Of a DNA stretch of 64,000 nt, positions 56,362 through 64,000 are shown one piece after another (the stretch's first letter is position 1; each line of letters opens with the position of its first letter). The DNA lies in the NCBI GenBank assembly GCA_001599975.1, contig BCIO01000001.1, forward strand, positions 2,762,733 to 2,826,732, given 5' to 3'. This DNA comes from Cystobasidiopsis lactophilus (taxonomy: Eukaryota; Basidiomycota; Agaricostilbomycetes; Agaricostilbales; Chionosphaeraceae). The notes under the pieces were generated by a model. It was given only the letters and a program-made list of their open reading frames with translations, was not told where the DNA came from and searched no databases. The translations under genes were made by a program, and so were the position numbers.

Positions 56362-57900
56362 ATGGGGGCCAGCGGCAAACCTATTTTATTCCAGCCCTTA
56401 AGGGTCGGGCAGATGGCGCTATCAAACCGCTTAATCATGGCACCTCTCACTCGATTTCGCGCCGACGACGAGCACATCCATCATGGTAGGGCTAATCTAT
56501 CCCTCGTCAACACTCCCACACTTTTTCTAACCTCGTAAGTACCAGAAATCGCCGAAGAGTACTATGGTCAAAGAGCCCAGTTCCCGGGCACATTGCTCAT
56601 TTCGGAGGCCACTTTCATCCACCCAGCGGCTGGCGGGTACGAAAATGTCCCGGGCATCTACAACAAAGAGCAGATCGCTGCTTGGAAAAAGGTCGTGGAC
56701 GCCGGTAAGCGTTGTTGCTGCCATGGAATGGGAGGCGCACATCTGAAGCGTTGTCGCCGAGTCAGTACATGAGAAAGGCTCCTTCATCTTTCTGCAGTTG
56801 TGGGCACTCGGACGAGCTGCAGAAGGCTCGGTGATGGCGAAGGAGGGGCAGGACGTCGTCTCGTCGTCTGACGTGCCCTTAACGGGAGGGGCCAAGCCCA
56901 GGTCGATGACTCTGGAAGAGATCGAGGCCTTCAAGCAGCATTACGCCCAGGCCGCCAAGAACTTCGTCGAAGGGGCCGGTGGCGACGGCGTGGAGATTCA
57001 CGGCGCTGTGAGTGACCCAGCTTATCGTGAGTTGGAGAAAAAGGCTGACGATGGCCTTGCTGTGCGCTACCAGAATGGGTGAGCAAGCCTGCGGTTGCCT
57101 TCAGTGTCTGTTCGGTATCAAAAGCTGTGCTGCGAGCAGATACCTCATTGACCAATTCTTCAGCAAAACGTCCAACAAACGCTCGGATCGTTTCGGAGGT
57201 TCCGTCGAGAATCGCATTCGCTTTGGTCTGGAGGTAGTTGACGCCGTCGTAGCGGCCGTCGGCCCGCAGCGCGTGGGAATTCGCATTTCGCCCTATTCGC
57301 CGTTTCAAGAAATGAAAATGTCGCATGAAGACACTGTGGCCACCTTCAGTGCCTTCGTCAAGGCACTCAAGCAAGCGCATCCGGCCTTTGCCTATCTCCA
57401 TGCAGTGGCGACAAGGATCAGCGGCGGTGGCGATGTGGACGCAAAGGACCAGGCCGATCAAGAAGAGACTTTGGATTTTTTGGTGCGCCGGCAGCAACGT
57501 TTGGCCCGTTCTTACCTCAGTGAACCCTTCTGCAGCACAACATCTGGGCGCCTAGTCCCTTTCTGATTGCAGGTGGATTCTTGCGCGACACTGCCATCGA
57601 AGCGGCAGCTAAATTTGACAACTCTGGCATTGTCTTCGGCCGTTACTTCATTTCGAATGTGAGCCTGACTCTGCCTGCACACTGTCCTCTACCGTACTGA
57701 CAAACCGACCGGTCAGCCTGACCTGGTATATCGATTGGAACAGGGTCTCCCACTAGAGCCGTACAACCGCAAAACTTTTTATTTGAAGGGGCCCACTCAG
57801 CGCGAAGGTGAGAGTGGACATGATTCGTGGTTGACTCCCAAGTGATCTCTACGTGACAGGCTACACGACGTATGCGAACTACCCGCAGCAGAAGCTATGA
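56362..57900 (+). CDS. Old yellow enzyme family NADH:flavin oxidoreductase
   Basis: [34 protein letters not shown] is the FMN-binding start. Then come [48 protein letters not shown] and [20 protein letters not shown]. The HGANGYLIDQFF motif is followed by [27 protein letters not shown], and [20 protein letters not shown] then [15 protein letters not shown]. The end [13 protein letters not shown] stops at 57898-57900. This is the canonical OYE TIM barrel (about 370 residues). Its substrates are alpha,beta-unsaturated carbonyls, reduced with NAD(P)H; the physiological substrate is unknown. HGANGYL is assembled from three exons: HGA ends at 57007, Asn-Gly comes from a 5-nt exon at 57074-57078, and YL starts at 57140. 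The [10 protein letters not shown] segment has Trp-Ala where many family members have W-H-x-GR. Confidence 0.93.
57074..57078 (+). other. 5-nt microexon of the old yellow enzyme gene
   Basis: The bases AATGG are flanked by an acceptor (gctaccag) and a donor (GTGAGC). They restore Asn and two bases of Gly between ...GGCGCT (57007) and ATACCTC (57140), giving HGANGYL. Without the microexon the joined frame would lose two invariant residues and shift out of frame. Confidence 0.85.
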
Positions 57901-58923
57901 GAGCGCCCGCCGCTGGGCGTTGCCACTCGTTGCTCAAACTGAAGCGGCCGATGCTGCGCGCTTGGCAAGGATGCGCGGGAGTCTAAGGAAATTAAGAAAG
58001 ACGACGCATTGTAGAGCAACTGTAGCTAGTGAATAGACCGAATTCGGATGCTGCGCGATGCGGTGGCGGTCCGGAAAGACTTGGAGCCTGCCTGGATTGA
58101 TGGCTCGCGACAGTTGGATTGCGAGAGCCGTGTCTGACTCACAGCGGTTTGGGTTCAACGGAACTTAACGTGACTTCCAAACTAGCAAACTGGCCGCTGC
58201 ATCCACATCGGTGACCAATCAAACTTGGAAGAAGAAGATGATGATGACGAAATCCCATTTCAAGTCTTTGGCGGACAATGTACCCCGCATGTAGACCTCC
58301 GCATGTTGTAAAGTTCCCTCGTACCTTTGCTCACGTGAAGACGTTGGCGCAGGCGAGAGTGTGTTGAAAAAGAAAGAGGAGAAAAAATGGTGCCGAAAGG
58401 TGAAGAAACGGCGGCGAAAGGTGTAAAAACGGCAAAGTTGAGAAAGAAGACTGGGGTCATGTGACCTCCGATCGTAGCCTGGGGCCCGATTACTAGGGAG
58501 CTCTGAATTGAGCTTAGAAATGGCTGCCGCGGGGCGCTCAAAGGCGCCGGAGAGGGTTCCAGAGCCCCAGAGGGGATGTAGGGGTGCCCAAAGGGCTTGG
58601 ATGTATGGTCTCGGTTCTAAGTCTGCCAGGGATAGAATTTGGGGGCCTTGCGAGCCGTGGGGGATGGCGTTGTGCAAGGCATTTTGGACTTAGAATGAAA
58701 ATTGGGTGAGCTTTGGGGGACCACAAGTGGCCTGCGGGGTGTCTTTGGCTCCGTGAGGCCGGCGGATGGCTTTTGGAGGCCATCCGTACCAATCCCTCAG
58801 CTGTGGAACATGGGCAGCTCTACCTTGAACAAAAACGGCAGCGACTCCGGTCGTCTGAGGTGCGTGCCGGCGAGCTCGCGTGGCGCTCACGTCTGCTTGG
58901 CNATCGCCTAACTCATTTTTGAG
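57901..58923. other. Intergenic and retrotransposon-flanking DNA
   Basis: About 1 kb with no conserved frame. A short direct repeat of about 20 bp (GAAAGGTGwArAAACGGC type) occurs twice near 58395-58432. The frames from about 58700 onward read toward the ORF1-like segment that follows, and one ambiguous base is at 58902. Most of 58.5-58.9 kb may already belong to a mobile element. Confidence 0.4.
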
Positions 58924-59445
58924 ATCGGCGCAGGACCCCCCAGCGTGACGACCCCAACAAAGAGACCTTCAAGTTTATGGGCCAGTTGTTTGCCGCCGAG
59001 CGTTCTATGAACAGACTGGGCCGGGCGGCGAGCTCCCACAGAGCCGCTGCTGAAGAGGATCGCGGTCGCAGGGAGGAAGAAGAGTTGAAGAGCCGAGCCC
59101 GAAAGCAATACAGGCGCCGCCACGACGGAAGGAGGGGTGGCGACGAGCCTAGCGACCGCGACGACGAGGAGATGAGCCGGGGTGGCCGGGATGGAAGCCA
59201 AGAGTGGGACGACGAGGTGCGCCCGACCCCTTCTCCCCAGCCCACCACTTCGCTTTCCAGAGCCTCCGGCTCCGGCGCCGCTGCTCCCGCTGCCGACGCC
59301 CAGATGGCCGCCTACAAAGCCGCCAGGGATCACCTCGACGACCGCAAGCAGGCCTTGGCCGCCTTGCACCAGCGCAAATCTGGTTTGAAGGACGCCTTGC
59401 TCCGCTACCGCTTCTTGACAACCTTTTTCAACAGTGGAGGGGCGA
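58924..59445 (+). mobile_element. ORF1-like segment of a retroelement, interrupted at its 3' end
   Basis: An open frame reads TPQRDDPNKETFKFMGQLFA from about 58932 (Met at 58977). It continues into a highly basic, Arg/Glu-rich region (RGRREEEELKSRARKQYRRR), a Ser/Pro-rich spacer and a coiled coil (DDRKQALAALHQRKSGLKDA). It stops being protein-like at about 59440, where the tail of an oppositely oriented LINE begins. A basic coiled-coil protein beside LINE sequence suggests ORF1 (RNA-binding) of a non-LTR element; this is inference from composition and position. No CCHC knuckle was seen. Confidence 0.5.
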
Positions 59446-61010
59446 CTTGGCTTACATCATGCAACGGACGAGGAAGTCAGGCTTCGGGTCTGACCCAGTA
59501 ACGGGGAAACCGCTTAGTGGGCAGGGCAAAATTCAGAGTATGAGGGACCACTCTCGGGTTGGAGAGCAACTCCTTGAGGTCGCCGGCTCGCTTGGCTCTG
59601 ACCCGCCGCCTCAGAACACGCCTCGCCTCTTTGTGGAGGGGGCACACCATCAAGAAGTGCCTCCGAGTCTCTCTCGCGCCACACTTGCACTTGTCTGAGT
59701 CCACGAGCTTCATGGCGTACATGGGGGCCCGCAGCTCAGAGCGGTTGGTGCGCAGCTGGGTGAGAATGGCTGATTGCGGCTTGAGCAGCTCCTTGTGTAG
59801 GCCTGTGCGTTTGAATCCTCCAGTGATCATTGAAACCGCCATTGCCTGAACCTTGGTCATGAGCTTCTCCAGCTTCTTTGTTCCGTGCTTCCCTGGGGCG
59901 TGCCAGACTTGCGAGGCGTAGTCCAGGCGAGGGAGGACGATTGCCACGAAGAGCTGGCGGAAATATCTGTGAGAGACTCCCTTCGTCGTCTTCGCTAGCC
60001 TTGAGAGTGCTAAGAGGTACTCGGTGGCTTTGGCAGCCCTTTGAACCACATGCGCTTCAAAATTGAGTCGTTGATTGAGGACGACCCCGAGCAGCGTCGT
60101 CTCTTGGACCCTGGGGACGACTTCGCCATTCAAGAGCACGTCGAGCTCTTCCTCCTTCGGCAGCTTGCGCTGAGCTGAACAGTGCACCGACTTGAAGCCC
60201 TTCGAGACCTCGTATTGGGCTACATGCCTCTTGCCCCAGCGCTCTGTGAGCTCAGCCTTCGCTTGAGCGAGTAAATTGGCTTCCCTTAAAGTCTTGGCCC
60301 AGACGGCATTCGTTAGATCGTCGATCCAGCCCACCGACCGAGCGGACTTGCAGCGCCAGGCTTCGAGCAGGGGGGCCGTGTAGAAATGGAACAGCGGGCA
60401 GGACAGAGGAGACCCAGTAGGCACGGCGAAGTTCGGTGTCGTAACGATGGGGCTGGACTTGACGTCATCTACGCACAGAATCGTGCTCCTGTCTTCGAGA
60501 AAATTCTTTAGGTACGCCACCAGAATCGGTGGAATGCCCTTCCGCTTTAGGGTTCGCAGCAGAGACTCATGCCAAACATTAGGGAAGGCTCCCTGGAAGT
60601 CGACGCCCAAAGTGATCACCACGTCTCCTTGGCGCCACCTGTGCTTGATCTGGTCGATGAGGTCTAGAACGGCCTGCTCACAACTTCGACCTGGACGGCC
60701 GCCGTAATGCTCTGGCGGCAGCGCCCCGTGGTCTCCATAGTAAGCGAGTCGTCTGGCTACGACCTTTTCGAGGCCTTTGCTCAGGACGCTAAGCAGGGAA
60801 ACCATCCGGTAAGCTTTCGCCAGTGAGTAGTCTGCCTTCTTCGGTTTGGCCAGGACGACGCCTAAAGCCTCCTTCAAGGGGCGCGGGTGGTACTCCTGGT
60901 GAATGCACGCTCTGTAAAAAGGACAGACGAGGGCCTTGAGGAGCGGCCAGCCGACCTGAAGCACGAGGAAGGGATTGCCGTCAACGCCCAGCGCTTTTCG
61001 TGGAGCGACT
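59445..61010 (-). mobile_element. 5'-truncated non-LTR retrotransposon (LINE copy A)
   Basis: A minus-strand reverse transcriptase frame is open for over 500 codons from about 61010 to 59477. The 3' flank after the stop is short and no poly(A) was seen. The 5' border at about 61010 coincides exactly with the start of the 61011-61745 repeat, implying insertion or recombination there. A second copy of the last 70 bases of the same family lies in opposite orientation at 62873-62945. Confidence 0.85.
59477..61009 (-). pseudogene. LINE reverse transcriptase with C-terminal zinc knuckle, RNase H missing
   Basis: From the truncated 5' end (KALGVDGNPFLVLQVG) the RT blocks are in order: YRMVSLLSVLSKGLEKVVAR, YGGRPGRSCEQAVLDLI, motif A ITLGVDFQGAFPNV, motif B PTGSPLSCPLFHFYTAPLL, motif C SVGWIDDLTNAV (catalytic Asp pair kept, preceded by Trp-Ile rather than the usual Tyr/Phe-x) and motif D region YEVSKGFKSVHCS. 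The thumb LDYASQVWHAPGKHGTKKLE follows, and MITGGFKRTG then passes straight to QSAILTQLRTNRSELRAPMY. The zinc knuckle is CKCGARETRRHFLMVCP, and the end is FALPTKRFPRYWVRPEA. In related LINEs an RNase H domain sits between thumb and knuckle; here it is absent. Endonuclease and most upstream parts are lost, so the copy is not autonomous. Confidence 0.85.
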
Positions 61011-61745
61011 GTTCTGGAGTGTGCCAGGCGACCTGGGGGAGGCGGCCGAGGCCTGTGGAGCGAGTTTGGGCAAGCAGCAAGAGCAGAGCCTTCAGAGGCT
61101 CAAGTTGCGTCGTTGGCGGCTTGCTGGGTCGGCATCACGATGAGCAGGATACCACCACCGCTTTCGTTGTGGTGGCCCGTGCGTTGGTGCTGCAGGGAAG
61201 GAGATATTTGGTCTGGGGGCCACTCGTCTCGCCATTCTGCCAGCCGCTGCTATTCTACAAAGGTTGCACAGTTATCTACAGAGCTTTGGGCTAGACCGCT
61301 GAGGCATTGTGATCCAGATGCACCGAGGCAGAGGAGGAGGAGGCTTCCAGAGAAAGAGGGGCGGTGACGGCAGCAAGCAGGCCTCGAGCGTGCAGCGGGG
61401 CCAGCGGTCGCCCTCCTCAACGTTCAAACAAGGGGGCGTTCAGGCAGACGTCAAGCGCCGTTTGCGTGAAATGAAGGAGCTGAAAAGAGAGGAGGCTCAG
61501 CACGGCCGTCGTCTGGAGGATGAGAAGCGTGCGCGCGAGACCGACAAGGTTGCTCGGTACTGGGCAGAGGTGGAGCATGGCAAGGCTCTGGAGCAAAAAG
61601 TGGCCGACGGGGAGGCACGGTTGGCTCAGATCAGGGAGTGGTTCGACAGCCGCTACCCTGTCATTTTGCGAGGGTTGGACAACCTCAAGAAGTCATTTGC
61701 CGAGTGGGAGGATGAGCTGGCTGGTCTGAACCTGGTGCGCTTCTT
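61011..61745 (+). repeat. Repeat unit R, + copy, with a basic coiled-coil reading frame
   Basis: This segment is nearly identical, in inverted orientation, to 63130-63835. It carries a frame starting MHRGRGGGGFQRKRGGDGSK at 61318, continuing GVQADVKRRLREMKELKREE and WFDSRYPVILRGLDNLKK to about 61740, where it is cut by the tail of LINE copy C. Gly/Arg-rich start plus a coiled coil resembles ORF1 of a non-LTR element. Upstream of the Met is about 300 bp of leader conserved between the two copies. Confidence 0.7.
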
Positions 61746-61749
61746 GTTG

Positions 61750-62870
61750 TCCTTCATTCATCTGCATTGGCGAAGGGCTTAACCCAATACTCAGGGAAGC
61801 GCTTAGTGGCAATAGCAAAGTTGAGGGTGATTGGGATGATCTTGGGGTCGCCCAGAAGGCTTGCAATGTTACCAGCACGTCGCCCGCCGACTTGCTCTTT
61901 GAGCTCTTTCCTTTGGGCCTGGAAGCGTGGGCAGTGGAGTAAGAAGTGTTCTCTTGACTCTCGACGACCACACAGGCACCGGTCAGATTCAGCCAACTTC
62001 ATCTGGAACAAAGGCGCCGACAGCCGTGACCGCCCTGTGCGGAGTTGGGTGAGGAGCGAAGACTGGGCCTTCTGGAGGCCAGCGTGGAGTCATGCCATGG
62101 CTGGTCCTGGGTTGGACCCATCGACAAGGCGGAGTGCTTTGCCAGTAGCGTAGTGGCGCCAAGCGATGGTCCACTCGTCTGCGACCTGTTGCTTTAGGAG
62201 CTGGCTGACCGCTGATACAGACTTTGGCAGGTGCTTGGCCCATTCGTCTGTCTTGGCAATCGGTTCGATNTCCTTCAGCCAGCTGGCGGCAATGCAAGAG
62301 CCCGTGGTAACTTGGACTTCGTTGGCCAGCCGGGCAGGGGCCATTGGTGGGTAGAGGGAGCGCTGGACTGCCAGCTTGGCGTGCTCGTCTGCTTCCTCAT
62401 TGCCAGGTACGTCGCAATGGCCAGGGCACCAGAAGAGCACGACCATCACGTTCTTGCGCTTGAACAATTGCGCTCGGGCGGTTGTGTTGGTTCCCAAGGT
62501 ACGTCTCCGTGTTGTGCGGCAAGGCTAGCCTGAGGCCCATTTCCGCAAAGAACAGGACGGCTAGGTCGGCTTGTTCCTCTCTGGCCGCACTAGTCGCTCG
62601 TTCCGAAACGTCCATCCAGAGAGGATGCCAGAGATTGGAGTCACCGGACGCAAAGAGCAGCGTGCAGGGCGTCGAGTCGACGTGAGCCTGCTCGGAAAGC
62701 TGAGGAGTCCTCAGGGTCGTTGTGAAAGTTGTAGAGTCGTAGAGGGCCGCGCGCAGTTTGGAGCGTGACAGCAACCAGATCTGTTGTGGTGACGGTCGGG
62801 CCTTGCTCGCAGGTGTGTGCTGGCCACCTTTTGTGCACGTATGTTAGCACCCTTGCTCGCTCTCTCACAC
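61750..62870 (-). pseudogene. Deleted LINE copy C: endonuclease fragment joined to RNase H end and zinc knuckle
   Basis: Read on the minus strand from 62870: an APE-like endonuclease piece (TTDLVAVTLQTARGPLRLYN, then after a frameshift at about 62650 ASGDSNLWHPLWMDVSERAT and GLRLALPHNTETYLG). At about 62495 it jumps frame into the last part of an RNase H domain (MVVLFWCPGHCDVPGNEEAD, EHAKLAV). It then has the knuckle region LAPLFQMKL-like with CLCGRRESREHFLLHCP and the family end FAIATKRFPEYWVKPF. The whole RT and the start of RNase H are missing. Several frameshifts and one ambiguous base (62270) make it a pseudogene. Confidence 0.8.
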
Positions 62871-62872
62871 TC

Positions 62873-62945
62873 TAAATTTCGCCCTGTCCACTAAGCAGTT
62901 TCCCCGTTACTGGGTCAGGCCCGAAGCCTGACCTCCTCGTCCCCA
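62873..62945 (+). mobile_element. Very short 3' end fragment of a LINE A-type copy
   Basis: On the + strand the bases match the last codons of copy A (KRFPRYWVRPEA-type end, with a few changes including a stop) and its first 3' UTR bases. It abuts the endonuclease start of copy C head to head. It is either an extreme 5'-truncated insertion or a rearrangement remnant. Confidence 0.75.
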
Positions 62946-63129
62946 CCTGCCCTACAAGATCACCAGCGCATCAGCGGCAGCACGCAGTGACGCCTCGCCG
63001 GCGTCAACCTCCAGCTCCAGCTCCAAAGCGGTCTCCAAGGTGCACTTCCACTGTTATCAGCGGGAAGCGGGCCAATTTTGACGGTCACCGAAGGCCTGAA
63101 AGAGAAGGGCGCCATCGGGAGTGGTGGCT

Positions 63130-63835
63130 CCGTCGGCAGATGACTGCTTGAGGTTGGCCAACCCTCGCAGAATGACAGGATAGCGGCTGTCGAACCATTC
63201 CCCGACTTGCGCCAAACGAGCCTCACCATCGGCCACTTTCTGCTCCAGAGCCTTGCCATGCTCCACCTCTGCCCCGTACCGACCAACCTTGTCGGTCTCG
63301 CGCGCACGCTTCTCATCCTCCAGACGACGGCCGTGCTGAGCCTCCTCTCTTTTCAGCTCCTTCATTTCACGCAAACGGCGCTTGACGTCTGCCTGAACGC
63401 CCCCGTGTTTGAACGTTGAGGAGGGCGACCGCTGGCCCTGCTGCACGCTCGAGGCCTGCTTGCTGCCGTCACCGCCCCTCCTTTTCTGGAAGCCACCTCC
63501 TCCTCTGCCTCGGTGCATCTGGATTACAATGCCTCAGAGGTCTAGCCCAAAGCTCTGTAGATAACTGTATCACCCTTGTAGAATAGCAGTGACTGGCAGA
63601 ATGACAGGACGAGACGAGTGGCCTTCAGGACCAAATCTCTCCTTCCCTGCAGCACCAACGCACGGGCCACCACAGCGAAGCGGTGGTGGTATCCTGCTCA
63701 TCTTGATGCCGACCCAGCAAGCCGCCAACGACGCCACTTGAGCCTCTGAAGGCTCTGCTCTCGCTGCTTGCCCAAACTCGCTCCACAGGCCTCGGCCGCC
63801 TCCCCCAGGTCGCCTGGCACACTCCAGAACTTGTG
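63130..63835 (-). repeat. Repeat unit R, - copy, with a basic coiled-coil reading frame
   Basis: Inverted counterpart of 61011-61745. The frame starts MHRGRGGGGFQKRRGGDGSK at 63518 on the minus strand and continues through KRRLREMKELKREEAQHGRR and WFDSRYPVILRGLANLKQ. It then departs from the other copy at about 63135 (SADGATTPDG...). The leader (63520-63835) is also conserved. Substitutions are scattered and the frame is intact over the shared part, so the duplication is fairly recent. Confidence 0.7.
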
Positions 63836-64000
63836 GTGCGACCCAACTTAGCGAAAGTTCGCCCTATCTCAACCGGGAGCGATCCCCCAGCCTCGGGAAC
63901 ATTTTACGTGCTTCCCGAAGTTCCCTCGGCAGTTCCCCTGCCAAATCTCTTTCCATCACGTGACCTTTTTTCGACGACTTATGACCCTCTGACTTCAAAA
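63836..64000. other. Right-edge sequence beyond the repeat
   Basis: After the repeat boundary (about 63835, just beyond cactccagaac) the sequence is unlike copy 61011-61745 and carries no recognisable frame or motif within the window. Confidence 0.4.

Noticed and set aside
58390-58435. Short tandem direct repeat as a possible CRISPR-like or centromeric array
   Set aside because: Only two imperfect units with no regular spacer; the organism is a eukaryote.

Overview
The window is nuclear DNA of a filamentous or yeast-like fungus, most probably a basidiomycete. The genes are single-copy eukaryotic housekeeping genes with many short spliceosomal introns (mostly 40-65 nt, a few about 31-41 nt). 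Donors are very often GTGCGT or GTGAGT, intergenic gaps are 100-500 bp and the sequence is moderately GC-rich. The intron style, a TAF2 carrying bromodomains and a DASH complex subunit suggest Basidiomycota, perhaps Pucciniomycotina; that placement is inference. All gene models were spliced by eye from conserved protein motifs and GT/GC...AG sites.

Layout, left to right. 1-6.5 kb (+): tail of an unidentified gene, a divergent mitochondrial-carrier-like protein, the ribosomal-protein import adaptor SYO1, a BED-like zinc finger reading frame, and 5-hydroxyisourate hydrolase. 6.9-12.7 kb (-): NEDD8-conjugating enzyme UBC12 and SMC6. 13.1-15.9 kb (+): a DUF2985-type membrane protein. 16.2-19.1 kb (-): methionine sulfoxide reductase A and DASH subunit ASK1. 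19.2-19.8 kb (+): a stand-alone HPPK of folate synthesis. 20-22 kb (-): an RNF10-like RING protein. 22.6-29.0 kb (+): TAF2 with three C-terminal bromodomains. 29.4-37.8 kb (-): URM1, importin-9/KAP114 and a RecQ helicase. 38-44.2 kb (+): TOF1/Timeless and a secreted aspartic-protease-like protein, followed by an intron-containing tRNA-Leu(CAA) candidate (-). 45.7-47.4 kb (+): decapping enzyme DCP2. 47.6-49.1 kb (-): PRPP synthetase. 49.5-53.6 kb (+): FG nucleoporin NUP159. 53.7-54.5 kb (-): pICln. 54.9-57.9 kb (+): a TLC-domain membrane protein and an old-yellow-enzyme oxidoreductase. From about 58.5 kb to the right edge the sequence is a graveyard of nested non-LTR retrotransposon pieces, with two ambiguous bases (58902 and 62270).

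Functionally the block is a normal euchromatic gene cluster with no sign of an operon, secondary-metabolite cluster, CRISPR array or phage. Several genes share themes by coincidence or co-regulation. SMC6, RecQ and TOF1 serve genome integrity, with RecQ and TOF1 divergent from a promoter of about 170 bp. TAF2 and KAP114 both touch TBP/TFIID biology. SYO1, KAP114 and NUP159 serve nuclear transport.

The most unusual things are in gene architecture and in the retrotransposon zone. A 5-nt microexon encodes the centre of the conserved HGANGYL motif of the old yellow enzyme. The UBC12 start codon is split by an intron and followed by an 8-nt exon. Very short introns and GC-AG introns occur. TAF2 carries three bromodomains, HPPK is detached from the usual trifunctional FOL1, and a BED-like finger frame runs without a stop into 5-hydroxyisourate hydrolase. 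Two LINE remnants show complementary deletions, one keeping RT without RNase H and the other keeping part of RNase H without RT.
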